Shown here one piece after another: positions 53,614 to 62,831 of a stretch of 64,000 nucleotides of DNA. A program made the position numbers and the translations under genes. Below the pieces are notes generated by a model that worked only from the letters and a program-made list of their open reading frames with translations, ran no database searches and was not told the DNA's origin. The stretch lies in contig CAYGJZ010000005.1 in assembly GCA_964350265.1 (NCBI GenBank), positions 28,401-92,400 of the forward strand, read 5' to 3'. The DNA comes from BQJD01 sp964350265 (lineage in GTDB: Bacteria > Pseudomonadota > Gammaproteobacteria > Arenicellales > CAJQKF01). Position 1 is the first letter of the stretch; every line of letters begins with the position of its first letter.

Positions 53614-54437
53614 GCGATCCTGCCGTGGACTACCTGCGCTACCGCGTGGCGCCGGGCGAAAAGGTTGGCCTGGTGAAGCGCGATACCCGCGAAGACCAGG
53701 GCCTCGACGAGGACCAGGCGAAACAGATCTACAAGCGCAACACCAAGCGGCTGGACAACCTGCAGGAACGGCTCTTCGCCGAGTCCCGCCAATCGCTGCT
53801 GGTGGTGTTGCAGGCCATGGACACGGCGGGCAAGGACAGCACCATTCGCAAGGCGATCACCCCCTTCAACCCGCAGGGATGCCGGGTCACCGGCTTCAAG
53901 AAGCCCACCGACAAGGAACTCGCCCACGACTTCCTGTGGCGCGTGCACGAGCACGTACCGCCGCGCGGTTCCATCGGCGTGTTCAACCGTTCCCACTACG
54001 AGGACGTGCTGGTGGTGCGGGTCCACCAGCTGGTGGCGGCGGACGAGATCGAGGCCCGCTACCACCGCATCAACGAGTTCGAGCGACTGCTGGCCGATGC
54101 CGGCACCCGCATCATCAAGATCATGCTGCACGTGTCCAGGGACTACCAGCTCGAACGTCTGCGCCTGCGCCTGGAAGACCCGGAGAAGCACTGGAAGTTC
54201 AATCCCGCCGACCTGGCCGAGCGGGAGCGCTGGGACGACTACATGGCGGCCTACGAGGTGGCCCTGTCGCGCTGCTCCACCGACGACGCGCCCTGGTACG
54301 TGGTGCCGGCGGAAAAGCGCTGGTTCCGCGATGCGCTGGTGACCCAGTTGCTGCACGACACCCTGGTGGAGATGGATCCGCGCTTCCCGCCGCCGGACTT
54401 CGACCCGGCGGACTATCCCCCCGACTCGCTGCGCTGA
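53610..54437 (+). CDS. ppk2: Polyphosphate kinase 2 family protein
   Basis: 275 residues. The P-loop-like motif AMDTAGKDSTIRKA is at about 69-82, the second conserved block FNRSHYEDVLVVRVH near 128-142, and the lid region KHWKFNPADLAERERWDDY near 192-211. PPK2 enzymes use polyphosphate to phosphorylate nucleotides (class III handles both AMP and ADP). Next to Pho-box phosphate import and the phn-type transporter, it fits phosphate storage and energy buffering. Confidence 0.92.
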   Translation: MSDPAVDYLRYRVAPGEKVGLVKRDTREDQGLDEDQAKQIYKRNTKRLDNLQERLFAESRQSLLVVLQAMDTAGKDSTIRKAITPFNPQGCRVTGFKKPTDKELAHDFLWRVHEHVPPRGSIGVFNRSHYEDVLVVRVHQLVAADEIEARYHRINEFERLLADAGTRIIKIMLHVSRDYQLERLRLRLEDPEKHWKFNPADLAERERWDDYMAAYEVALSRCSTDDAPWYVVPAEKRWFRDALVTQLLHDTLVEMDPRFPPPDFDPADYPPDSLR

Positions 54438-54448
54438 CCGGCCCGCCG

Positions 54449-54928
54449 ATGGCCGGCCTGCCGTTGCCCGCGCGCTGGAAGCGTCGGCCGCATGCACCGG
54501 CCAGCCTCGGCGTGCGTCGTGGCCAGGGCATGGCGGAGCTGGCCGGCTACGGGCTGCTCGCCGTGCTGGTGGCCGCGGTCTCGGCCCGCGGCGGCAGCGA
54601 GGGCTACCTGCTCGGCGGCGTGCTGGTGGCGGCGCTGGTGCCCTACCTGCTGCGCGGCTGGCGGATCGCCAGCGGGGCCGGGCAGCTGCGGGCCGACCCG
54701 GTGGCCGGTGGCTTCACCCTCGGCGGTGACGTGCTGGTGCGCTTCGACGAGCTGGCCGCGTTGCACACGCGCATGGTCAATGCCGGCTGCGGGGAATTCC
54801 AGCTCGTTGCCGAGACCCGGGATGGCGGCCGGCAGGTGCTGTACGAGGGCGCGCCCACCAATGCCGCCTGGCGCAGCGTCGAGCAGATGGCGCGCCTGGC
54901 CGGCGTGCCCCATCACCACCGGCTGTGA
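54449..54928 (+). CDS. Small membrane protein of unknown function
   Basis: 159 residues. After a basic N-terminus there are two short helices (about 29-47 and 52-68) separated by RGGSEGYL, then a beta-rich 85-residue cytoplasmic domain reminiscent of small PH-like domains (GFTLGGDVLVRFDELAALHTR). The gene starts 11 bp after ppk2 and its stop overlaps the next start, so it sits in the ppk2 transcript. Family not recognised. Confidence 0.65.
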   Translation: MAGLPLPARWKRRPHAPASLGVRRGQGMAELAGYGLLAVLVAAVSARGGSEGYLLGGVLVAALVPYLLRGWRIASGAGQLRADPVAGGFTLGGDVLVRFDELAALHTRMVNAGCGEFQLVAETRDGGRQVLYEGAPTNAAWRSVEQMARLAGVPHHHRL

Positions 54929-55941
54929 GCTTCGCCATGCCCGGATCCTGGCACACCCGCCCGATCGCCTGGTTGAGCCTGCTCGTGCTGCTGGTGGCCT
55001 GGCTGCCCGGCGAGGCACTGTCCTGCCGCTGCCGGCCGCTGACCCTGTCCGGCCATTTCGCCGCCGCTGACCATGTCTTCTTCGCCACCCTGCGCGGTGT
55101 CTCGCCGCTGGACGGCGACATCGCCCTGGCATTCGAGGTGCACGGCTCGCCGTACAAGGGGCAGCTGGACCGGACCTGGCGCACTGCCGCCCAGGCCGCC
55201 GCCTGCGGCCTGCCCCTCGCCGTCGGTGGGCGCTACCTGGTCTTCGCCGTCGACGGCGAGGAGGCCGGGCAGGCCCGGGTCGGCACCTGCGACGGCAGCC
55301 GGCGGCTGGACGACAACGGCGACGTGCCCGACTTCGTCGACGTGCCCGGGCGCCACGTGCCGCGCCAGCTCGAAGCCATGGCGGCGATGCAGGGCGGTCC
55401 GTTGAGCGGTCTTCCCGGCGCCGATGCCCTGCGCGGCCTGCTGGTCGCCGGGACGGAGACGCTGGCACTGGCGCCGCGCGCCGGCGGCGAGGCCGCCGAA
55501 ACGGTGCCGGTGTCGGCGCTGTTGCGCCGCGAGGTGGCCTACGAGGAACCGGCCGTGGTGGTTACGGCGCAGGCGCAAGAGGGCTGGTACCGGGTTCGCC
55601 TGGGTGATCGCAGCGCCTGGGTGCACGCCCCGGCGGCGGTGTTCCACCGCTACCCGGAGGTGGCCGTCAACCGGCTCAACTACCTGACCGCGGCCTGGGA
55701 CGGCGTGCTCTGGCCGCAGCCGGGCGCGGGCCTGCCGTTCCGCCTCGCCCGCGACGGCGACGAGGTCCCGGCCCGGGTGCTGGGCGTGACCTGGCTGGCC
55801 GGTCATCCGTGGCTGCAGGTGGACGTGCTCGGCGCCGACCCCTGCCAGGGTGGCACGCCCGCGTCGCGCGCCGGCGGCTACCTGCCTGCCTACGGCATCG
55901 ACGGCGAGCCCACCGCCTGGTTCCATGCCCGGGGCTGCTGA
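54925..55941 (+). CDS. Secreted protein with NTR/TIMP-like N-terminus
   Basis: 338 residues from GTG 54925 (GTGA overlap with the previous stop); ATG 54937 is an alternative. The signal peptide ends at about GEALS, and the mature protein begins CRCRPLTLSGHFAAADHVFFATLRGV. This Cys-x-Cys start, a strand leading to an aspartate and phenylalanine, and later cysteines near AAACGLPL and VGTCDGS resemble the netrin-like/TIMP fold found in many bacterial secreted proteins. The C-terminal half has two SH3-like beta segments. Function unknown. Confidence 0.7.
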   Translation: MSFAMPGSWHTRPIAWLSLLVLLVAWLPGEALSCRCRPLTLSGHFAAADHVFFATLRGVSPLDGDIALAFEVHGSPYKGQLDRTWRTAAQAAACGLPLAVGGRYLVFAVDGEEAGQARVGTCDGSRRLDDNGDVPDFVDVPGRHVPRQLEAMAAMQGGPLSGLPGADALRGLLVAGTETLALAPRAGGEAAETVPVSALLRREVAYEEPAVVVTAQAQEGWYRVRLGDRSAWVHAPAAVFHRYPEVAVNRLNYLTAAWDGVLWPQPGAGLPFRLARDGDEVPARVLGVTWLAGHPWLQVDVLGADPCQGGTPASRAGGYLPAYGIDGEPTAWFHARGC

Positions 55942-55942
55942 C

Positions 55943-56410
55943 ATGGACACGCTGCCGGCGGCGGCGCGGCGGCTGGTGCAGCGTCACGACCTCGTCCCGC
56001 ACCCGGAGGGTGGCTGGTACCGTCGCGTGGTGACCTCGGCGACGGTGGTGGCTACCGAACGCGGTTCGCGACCGGCCATGACCTCCATCCTGTTCCTGCT
56101 CAGCGGCGCCCCTGGCCGGCCGCACCGGGTGTCCAGCGACGAGGTCTGGCATCACCTTGACGGTGATGACCTGGTGCTTGCCCAGCTGGTCGACGGCCAG
56201 CTCGACGAGCGGGTACTGGGCGCCGGCGGCGAGCCGCTGGCACAGGTGGCGGCGGGGCGCTGGCAGGCCGCCCGCTGCCCGGGGCGCTACGCGCTGGCCG
56301 GGTGCACCGTGGCGCCGGGCTTCGACTTCGACGATTTCGAACTCGCCGACGATGGCCAACTGGCAACGCTGCTCGAACAGGCACCGGGATTCGCCGCCTA
56401 CCTGCGTTGA
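55943..56410 (+). CDS. Cupin-fold protein (DUF985/cupin_5)
   Basis: 155 residues, start 1 bp after the preceding stop codon. The family signature HDLVPHPEGGWYRRVV opens the protein, followed by the cupin strands SDEVWHHLDGDDLVLAQL and a closing APGFDFDDFELAD. The histidine pair in WHH is the likely metal/ligand site. Function is undefined for most members. Confidence 0.85.
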   Translation: MDTLPAAARRLVQRHDLVPHPEGGWYRRVVTSATVVATERGSRPAMTSILFLLSGAPGRPHRVSSDEVWHHLDGDDLVLAQLVDGQLDERVLGAGGEPLAQVAAGRWQAARCPGRYALAGCTVAPGFDFDDFELADDGQLATLLEQAPGFAAYLR

Positions 56411-56469
56411 CAACCACCGCCGGTGACGACAATAGTGTCCGGGCCAACCTGCCAGGGAGTCCAACCGCC

Positions 56470-57903
56470 ATGAACCACGTCGTCCCATCCGTGCCGCTGC
56501 CGGCCGTCTTCGTCGAGCGGCTCGTGGATCGCTTCGGCGACCGCGCCGGCTTCGGCGATGCCCTGCGCACGCGCTTCGGCAAGGACGAGTCCTACCACCC
56601 GTCGGTGCCCCCGGACGTGGTGGTGACGGTGGCCGACACCGCCGAGGTGTCGGCACTGCTCGCGCTGTGCAACGAGTACCGCGTGCCGGTCATCCCCTAC
56701 GGCGCCGGCACCAGCCTGGAGGGCAGCGTGTCGGCGCTGCACGGCGGCGTGGCCATCAACCTGCAGGAAATGAACCAGGTGCTCGCGGTGCACGCCGAGG
56801 ATCTCGACGTGGTGGTCCAGCCCGGTGTCACCCGCCGCCAGCTCAATGCCTACCTGCGCGACAGCGGGCTGTTCTTCCCCGTGGACCCCGGCGCCGATGC
56901 CTCCATCGGCGGCATGATCTCCACCCGCGCCTCGGGCACCAACGCGGTGCGCTACGGCACCATGCGCGAGAACGTGCTTTCGCTGGAGGTGGTGATGGCC
57001 GACGGCCGCGTGGTGCGCACCGGCTCGCGGGCACGCAAGTCCGCGGCCGGCTACGACCTCACCCACCTGCTCACCGGTGCCGAGGGCACCCTTGGCGTGA
57101 TTACCGAGATCACCCTGCGCCTGTACGGCCTGCCCGAGGCGATCTCCTCGGCGGTGTGCAACTTTCCCGACCTCGACGACGCCGTCAACACGGTGATCGA
57201 GACCATCCAGTTCGGCGTGCCGGTGGCCCGCATCGAGTTGCTCGACGCGGTCCAGGTGGATGCCATCAACCGCTATTCGAAGACCGACTACCCGGTGGCG
57301 CCGACCCTGTTCCTGGAGTTCCACGGCAGCGAGGCCTCGGTGGCCGAGCAGGCCGAGACGGTGGCAGAACTTGCCGCCGGGCACGGTGGTGGTGCCTTTC
57401 ACTGGACCACCAACACCGAGGAGCGCAACCGCCTGTGGCGGGCACGTCACGATGCCGCCTATGCCTGCAAGGCGCTGCGGCCGGACGGCCAGATCTGGGC
57501 CACCGATGTCTGCGTGCCGATCTCCCGTCTCGCCGAGTGCATTGCCGCCACCCGCGCCGACCTCGACGCCAACCAACTGGTGGCCCCCATTGTCGGCCAT
57601 GTCGGCGACGGCAACTTTCACCTCGTCCTGCTGGTCGATCACGAAGACGCCGACGAGGTCGAGCGCGCCCGCGCGGTGCACGAACGCATGGTGCACCGGG
57701 CCATCGACATGGGCGGTACCTGCACCGGCGAGCACGGCATCGGTCATGGCAAGCTCGACTTCCTCGAGCGCGAGAAGGGCGAGGCGGTGGAGGTGATGCG
57801 CATGGTCAAGCAGGCCCTGGACCCCAACGGCATCATGAACCCGGGCAAGGTACTGCGCGCGCGGCCGGCACAGGTCGCGCCGCGATCGACGACAACGGCA
57901 TAA
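56470..57903 (+). CDS. FAD-binding 2-hydroxyacid (D-lactate) dehydrogenase
   Basis: 477 residues; GGGAG before ATG 56470. The VAO-type FAD domain has VIPYGAGTSLEGS near 78-90 and the segment DPGADASIGGMISTRASGTNAVRYGTM. The C-terminal domain has VGHVGDGNFHLVLL and the terminal TCTGEHGIGHGKL, both typical of D-lactate dehydrogenase (cytochrome) and GlcD. It oxidises D-2-hydroxyacids in contact with the membrane quinone pool or cytochrome c. D-lactate from the glyoxalase route is a plausible substrate. Confidence 0.88.
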   Translation: MNHVVPSVPLPAVFVERLVDRFGDRAGFGDALRTRFGKDESYHPSVPPDVVVTVADTAEVSALLALCNEYRVPVIPYGAGTSLEGSVSALHGGVAINLQEMNQVLAVHAEDLDVVVQPGVTRRQLNAYLRDSGLFFPVDPGADASIGGMISTRASGTNAVRYGTMRENVLSLEVVMADGRVVRTGSRARKSAAGYDLTHLLTGAEGTLGVITEITLRLYGLPEAISSAVCNFPDLDDAVNTVIETIQFGVPVARIELLDAVQVDAINRYSKTDYPVAPTLFLEFHGSEASVAEQAETVAELAAGHGGGAFHWTTNTEERNRLWRARHDAAYACKALRPDGQIWATDVCVPISRLAECIAATRADLDANQLVAPIVGHVGDGNFHLVLLVDHEDADEVERARAVHERMVHRAIDMGGTCTGEHGIGHGKLDFLEREKGEAVEVMRMVKQALDPNGIMNPGKVLRARPAQVAPRSTTTA

Positions 57904-57913
57904 GGAGACTCCC

Positions 57914-59455
57914 TTGGCGAGCGAGCACTGGCGGATCGAGAAGACCGTCGCCCATTCCCCCCGTGGCGTGGTGGTCAGCCAGCACTACCTGGCCGCCGAG
58001 GTCGGCGCCGAGATCCTGCGCGCCGGCGGCAATGCCATCGACGCCGCGGTGGCCGCCAGCTTTGCCGTCGGCGTGGTCGAGCCGTGGATGAGCGGCATCG
58101 GCGGCGGTGGCCTGATGATCTCGATGGCGCCGGGGGCCTCGCGGGCCGAGTCCATCCACTTCGGCATGCGCGCCGGGCACGGGCTCGACCCCGCCGACTA
58201 CCCGTTGTCCGGCGGTGTCGGCGGCGACCTGTTCGCCTGGCCCGCGGTGGTCGACGACCGCAATGTCCACGGACCGTACTCGGTGGCCATCCCGGGGCAG
58301 GTGGCCGGCATGGCGCTGGCCCACCAGCGCCACGGCCGCATGCCCTGGCGCGCGCTGCTGGAACCGGCGGTGACGCTGGCCGGGCAGGGCGTGGAGGCGG
58401 ACTGGGTGGCCACCGTGCGCATCGCCGCGGCCGCCCCGGTGCTCAGCCGCTACCCGTCCAGCGCATCCATCTACCTGCCCGGCGGCTTCGTGCCCGCCGG
58501 CCAGTGGGGTGGTCCGCCGCCCCGGCTTGAGAACCCGTCGCTGGCCGCCACCCTGGAGCAGCTGGCCCGGGCCGGCGGCGAGGATTTCTACCGCGGCGAA
58601 CTGGCCCGGCAACTGGTGGCGGACTTCGACGCGGTGGGCATCGGCATCGATGCCGACGACCTTGCCGGCTACCCGGCGACACTGTCCGAGGCCCTGGCCA
58701 TCCCCTACCGCGACGCCCGCGTGCATGCCGACGGTAGCTTGACCGGCGGGCCGTCGCTGCGCCGCGTGCTCGCCGACCTCGATGCCCTGGCGCCGCGCGC
58801 CGAGGCCGACGCCCACTGGTACCTGGCCCTCGCCGAATCCCTGCACGGCGCCTTCGGCGAACGCTTCGACGGCATGGGCCACGATGCCCTCGATCCCGCC
58901 TGCACCACCCACCTGAGCGTGGTCGACGGCGACGGCCACGCGGTGTCCCTGACCCAGACCCTGCTGTCGGTGTTCGGCAGCAAGGTCACCCTGCCGTCCA
59001 CCGGCATCCTGATGAACAACGGCATCATGTGGTTCGACCCGCGGCCGGGCGGCGCCAATGCCCTGGCTCCTGGGGCGACACCGCTGGCCAACATGTGCCC
59101 GGTGGTGATCGAGGGCGGTGACACGCGCACCGCCCTCGGCGGCTCCGGCGGGCGTCGCATCATCGGCGCGGTGGCCCAGGCCTGCGCCGGCCTGGTGGAT
59201 TTCCGGCACGATCTCGCCACCGCCCTTGGCATGCCGCGCATCGATGTCAGCGGCGCCGCCGCGATGACCCTGGACCCGCGCCTGTCCGACGAAGTCCGTG
59301 CCGCCCTGTCGGCCCGCTACACGACCCGCACCGCCCAGGCGATGGTGTATCCCAACCTGTTCGGCTGTCCCAACGCGGCCAGCTTCCGGCAGGGGCAGGG
59401 GGCCAGCGGCATGCCCTTCCAGCATTCGCCGACCTCCGCCGCCATCGGTGCCTGA
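57914..59455 (+). CDS. Gamma-glutamyltransferase-family protein
   Basis: 513 residues from TTG 57914, supported by TAAGGAG 6 nt upstream. The Ntn-hydrolase autoprocessing site is T331 in DPACTTHLSVVDGDGHAVS, followed by the oxyanion region GSGGRRIIGAVAQ. There is no signal peptide, so unlike E. coli Ggt it is probably cytoplasmic. It lies 10 bp after the flavoprotein and 3 bp before the DSD1-type gene. The substrate could be a gamma-glutamyl compound or a cyclic amide. Confidence 0.9.
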   Translation: MASEHWRIEKTVAHSPRGVVVSQHYLAAEVGAEILRAGGNAIDAAVAASFAVGVVEPWMSGIGGGGLMISMAPGASRAESIHFGMRAGHGLDPADYPLSGGVGGDLFAWPAVVDDRNVHGPYSVAIPGQVAGMALAHQRHGRMPWRALLEPAVTLAGQGVEADWVATVRIAAAAPVLSRYPSSASIYLPGGFVPAGQWGGPPPRLENPSLAATLEQLARAGGEDFYRGELARQLVADFDAVGIGIDADDLAGYPATLSEALAIPYRDARVHADGSLTGGPSLRRVLADLDALAPRAEADAHWYLALAESLHGAFGERFDGMGHDALDPACTTHLSVVDGDGHAVSLTQTLLSVFGSKVTLPSTGILMNNGIMWFDPRPGGANALAPGATPLANMCPVVIEGGDTRTALGGSGGRRIIGAVAQACAGLVDFRHDLATALGMPRIDVSGAAAMTLDPRLSDEVRAALSARYTTRTAQAMVYPNLFGCPNAASFRQGQGASGMPFQHSPTSAAIGA

Positions 59456-59458
59456 ACG

Positions 59459-60613
59459 ATGACCGATGCGACCACCGCCGGCGGCGTGCTGGACCACCTC
59501 GACACCCCCTGCCTGCTGCTCGACCGTGACCGGCTGGCCGCCAACGCCGAGCGCTTCCTGGCCATTGCCCGGCTGCACGACATTGCCCTGCGTCCCCACC
59601 TGAAGACCAGCAAGTGCGTGCAGGCCGCCCGCCTGCTGGTCGGCGATCGCCTCGATGCGCCGGTCACCGTGTCCACCCTGGCCGAGGCCGAGTACTTCGC
59701 CGCCGCCGGCTACCGCGACATCCTCTATGCCGTGGGCATGGCCCCGGGCAAGTTCGAACGCGCCGCCAGCCTCGCCCGCCAGGACGGCATGCAGCTGACC
59801 CTGTTGACCGACAACGTCGACACCGTCGAGGCCGCGATCGCGGCCGCTGCCCGGCTCGACGTTCGCTTCGACTTTCTGGTCGAGGTCGACTGCGGCGACG
59901 GCCGCGGCGGCGTGCTGCCGGACAGCGCCGCCCTGCTCGAGGTCGCCGGCCGCCTGCACCAGGCCGTTGGCACCACCCTGCGCGGGGTCATGACCCATGC
60001 CGGGCAGAGCTACGACAGCCGCGAGCCGTCGGTGGTGGCGGAGATTGCCGAGCAGGAGCGGCGCTCGGCGGTGAGCGCCGCCGAGCGCCTGCGTGCCCAC
60101 GGCATGCCGGTGGGCGTGGTCAGCGTCGGCTCCACGCCGACGGTGGCCTTCGCCCGATCCTTCGAGGGCGTCAGCGAGGCACGCTGCGGCGTGCATGCCT
60201 TCTTCGATCTCGACCAGTACGCACGCGGCGTGTGCCACTGGTCCGACCTGGCCCTGAGCGTGCTGGCCACCGTCATCGGCCACAACCGTGCCAGCGGCAT
60301 CGTGCTGGTGGACGCCGGCGGGCTGGCACTGTCCAAGGACGTCAGTGCCCATCACTTCCTGCCCGATGCCGGCCTCGGCTATGTCTGCGACGCCGAGCTG
60401 GTGCGGCTGGGCACGCTGTCGGTCAACGCGGTCAACCAGGAGCACGGCAAGATCAAGGTGAGCGACGAACGCTGGTTCGCCGAGTTGCCGGTGGGCCGCC
60501 GGCTGCGCATCGTGCCCAACCATGCCTGCTATACCGCGGCTGCCTATCCCGGCTACCAGGTGCTGGCCGATGGCCAGGTGACCGACTACTGGGCGCGCTG
60601 CAACGGCTGGTAG
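59459..60613 (+). CDS. DSD1/alanine-racemase-N family PLP enzyme (D-serine/D-threonine/3-hydroxyaspartate type)
   Basis: 384 residues. PLP lysine K49 is in RPHLKTSKC within a fold-type III barrel, and the zinc site is PNHACYTAAAY near the end (His and Cys). These are features of eukaryotic-type D-serine dehydratase and D-threonine aldolase. It is coupled to the gamma-glutamyltransferase gene and converges on eutC. Beta-hydroxy-D-amino acids are the likely substrates. Confidence 0.86.
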   Translation: MTDATTAGGVLDHLDTPCLLLDRDRLAANAERFLAIARLHDIALRPHLKTSKCVQAARLLVGDRLDAPVTVSTLAEAEYFAAAGYRDILYAVGMAPGKFERAASLARQDGMQLTLLTDNVDTVEAAIAAAARLDVRFDFLVEVDCGDGRGGVLPDSAALLEVAGRLHQAVGTTLRGVMTHAGQSYDSREPSVVAEIAEQERRSAVSAAERLRAHGMPVGVVSVGSTPTVAFARSFEGVSEARCGVHAFFDLDQYARGVCHWSDLALSVLATVIGHNRASGIVLVDAGGLALSKDVSAHHFLPDAGLGYVCDAELVRLGTLSVNAVNQEHGKIKVSDERWFAELPVGRRLRIVPNHACYTAAAYPGYQVLADGQVTDYWARCNGW

Positions 60614-60637
60614 GCAGGCCCGCCGTCGGGCCGCGGG

Positions 60638-61627
60638 TCAGGCGCGGGTGACCTCGCCGAGACCGGCGGCGCGGGCCAGGCGCAGCGCCACGGTGGCGAT
60701 GGCAGTGTCCTGGGCGCCGGTGCCGGTGAGGTCGCACAGGGTCACCTGGCGCGGGTTGGCGCGGCCGGGGTGACGGCCGCTGACGATGTCGCCGAGCTCC
60801 ACCGGTTCGATGTCGCCGAGGTAGCCGGCGGCACGGGCGCTGGCCAGTTCGCCGAGCACTTCCACCTGGGAAAGCCGGTCGCAGGCATACAGGTCGACGT
60901 CGCGCAGCACCCGCGGGTCGATCTCGTTCTTGCCGACCTGGTCCGAGCCCATGGCGGTGACGTGCAGGCCCGGGTGCAGCCAGTCCGCCTCGAGCAGCGG
61001 CGTGCGCGAGGCGGTGGTGGTGATGACCAGTTGGCTTTGCGCCACCGCGTCCGCGGCATCGCCGGCGACGCCGGCCTCGACGCCGAGCTTCGCCCCGATG
61101 TCCCGTGCACAGGCGGCGGCCCGGTCCGGGTCGCGGGCGCAGACATGCACCCGGCGAAAGGGTCGCACCAGGCGTGCCGCCTCGACCTGCAGGCGCGCCT
61201 GCGCGCCGCTGCCGAAGACGGTCACGGTGTCCACCTCGGCGGGTGCCAGGTGACGCGCCGCCACCGCCCCGGCCGCCGCGGTGCGGATGTCGGTGAGGTA
61301 GCCGTTGTCCAGCATCAGCGCATCCACCAGCCCGGTCCGCGCCGAGAACAGGATCACCAGGCCGTTGAGGCTTCTCAGCCCGATCTTCGGGTTGTCGAAG
61401 AAGCCCGGGCTGACCTTGATCGCGAAGCCGTCGAAGCCGGGCAGGTAGGCGGTCTTCACGTCCACCTCGCCGTTGGCATCCTCGATCGCCATGGACAGGA
61501 TCGGCGGCATCACCACCGCGCCGCCGGCCAGGGTGGCGAAGGCCGACTCGATGACGTCGACGACCTCGTCGTCCAGGGCCACGCAGCGGCGCAGGGCGGC
61601 TTCGTTCAGGACCAGGATGTCACGCAT
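60638..61627 (-). CDS. eutC: Ectoine-utilisation protein EutC (ornithine cyclodeaminase family)
   Basis: 329 residues. The NAD-binding motif GSGAQARLQVEAARL is central and the substrate-binding KVSPGFFDN and RTAAAGAVAA are as in ornithine cyclodeaminase. Its start overlaps the eutB stop by 8 nt. In ectoine-degradation clusters, EutB and EutC together are thought to turn 5-hydroxyectoine into ectoine. The name is given from context with eutB and doeA; ornithine or lysine cyclodeaminase is the sequence-only alternative. Confidence 0.84.
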   Translation of the reverse strand: MRDILVLNEAALRRCVALDDEVVDVIESAFATLAGGAVVMPPILSMAIEDANGEVDVKTAYLPGFDGFAIKVSPGFFDNPKIGLRSLNGLVILFSARTGLVDALMLDNGYLTDIRTAAAGAVAARHLAPAEVDTVTVFGSGAQARLQVEAARLVRPFRRVHVCARDPDRAAACARDIGAKLGVEAGVAGDAADAVAQSQLVITTTASRTPLLEADWLHPGLHVTAMGSDQVGKNEIDPRVLRDVDLYACDRLSQVEVLGELASARAAGYLGDIEPVELGDIVSGRHPGRANPRQVTLCDLTGTGAQDTAIATVALRLARAAGLGEVTRA

Positions 61628-62639
61628 GGATGCCGCCCCCCACCACCTCGCCGCCGATCTCCAGCGCTTCGCCGGCGATGATGCGGGTGTAGCGGTCCAT
61701 GTCGACGTTGGCGCCGGTGACCAGGAAGACGGTGTGGCCGCGTGGCCGCAGCTGGCCGCTGGCGATGGCGCCGTGGGCCACCGCGGCGGCGCCCTCGGCA
61801 ATGATGCGTTCGACCCGGTACAGCGACTGCATGCCGGCGTAGATGGCGTTCTCGTCGATCTCGATCACCTCGTCCAGGTAGTGTTGGCACAGGGCGAAGG
61901 TATGCCGGTTGTGCAGGCCGATGCCACCGCCCAGCGAATCGGCCAGGGTCTCCACCTCGGCAACCTCCACCGGCCGCCCGGCACGCAGCGAGGCGGCCAT
62001 GGCGGCGCCACGGGTCATGCTGATGCCGACAATGCGCAGCGAGGGCTTGAGCGTCTTCGCCGCCAGCGCCACGCCGGCAGCCAGGCCACCGCCGGACAGC
62101 GGCACGACGATGCAGTCGGTGTGCGGCGCATCGAGCAGGATCTCCAGGCCAATGGTGCCCTGGCCGGCGATGACGTCGGCATGGTCGAAGGGCGGAATGT
62201 CGGTGAGGCCTTCCTCGGCGACCAGCCGCGCCACCTCCTGCTGGGCCTCGTCCTGGCTGTTGCCGACGCGGCACACCCGCGCGCCCAGCGCCTGCACCGC
62301 CGAGACCTTGTTCCCCGGCACCAGCGACGACAGGCAGACGGTGGCGGGAATGCCGAGCATGCGCGCGGCGTAGGCCACCGCGCGGCCGTGGTTGCCGGTG
62401 GAGCAGCAGGCCACGCCGCGCCGGCGCTGGCCTTCGTCGAGCCGCGCCAGCGCATGGCTGGCGCCGCGCAGCTTGAAGGCACCGCTGGCCTGCAGGTACT
62501 CCGGCTTCAGCCAGGCGTCGATGTCCGGCAACTGGCTGCGCAGCAGCGGCGTGCGCAGCACCATGCCCTCGATGCGACGGGCGGCGTGGAGGATGTCGTC
62601 GAAGCGCGGTGCGACCGGTGGCGTGCTGGAATCATTCAT
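61620..62639 (-). CDS. eutB: Hydroxyectoine-utilisation dehydratase EutB (threonine-dehydratase family)
   Basis: 339 residues from ATG 62639. A fold-type II PLP enzyme: lysine K56 in ASGAFKLRGASH, serine-loop CSTGNHGRAVAY, glycine-rich PLP phosphate site PLSGGGLAAG. It lacks the C-terminal ACT-like regulatory domain of biosynthetic threonine deaminase. Coupled with eutC and divergent from doeA, which points to hydroxyectoine breakdown and not isoleucine synthesis. Confidence 0.86.
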   Translation of the reverse strand: MNDSSTPPVAPRFDDILHAARRIEGMVLRTPLLRSQLPDIDAWLKPEYLQASGAFKLRGASHALARLDEGQRRRGVACCSTGNHGRAVAYAARMLGIPATVCLSSLVPGNKVSAVQALGARVCRVGNSQDEAQQEVARLVAEEGLTDIPPFDHADVIAGQGTIGLEILLDAPHTDCIVVPLSGGGLAAGVALAAKTLKPSLRIVGISMTRGAAMAASLRAGRPVEVAEVETLADSLGGGIGLHNRHTFALCQHYLDEVIEIDENAIYAGMQSLYRVERIIAEGAAAVAHGAIASGQLRPRGHTVFLVTGANVDMDRYTRIIAGEALEIGGEVVGGGIHA

Positions 62640-62748
62640 CGGGCGCATCATTGTACCGGCGTCGCCACGACGTGCAATGGCTGTCGCAAACGCTACGCAT
62701 TCGGTGTCGTTGGCGTCGCATCGAGGCGATTTTCGCGGCTGACCGCGC

Positions 62749-62757
62749 TGGTACACT
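62749..62757 (+). promoter_or_regulatory. Extended -10 promoter candidate for doeA
   Basis: TG-G-TACACT forms an extended -10 element 75 bp upstream of the doeA start in the 192-bp divergent region. The -35 is poor, which is tolerated with an extended -10. No clear operator for an EnuR-type MocR regulator was seen. Confidence 0.4.
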
Positions 62758-62831
62758 ACGCCCCTTTTGCGCCGCTGCGCCTTCGTCATCCCCGGGATCC
62801 GACGGGTCCCCGAACCCGGAGTTCATGCGCC

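Noticed and set aside
60638..62639. Ethanolamine-utilisation eut genes
   Set aside because: The names coincide, but the proteins are a threonine-dehydratase-like and an ornithine-cyclodeaminase-like enzyme beside ectoine hydrolase.
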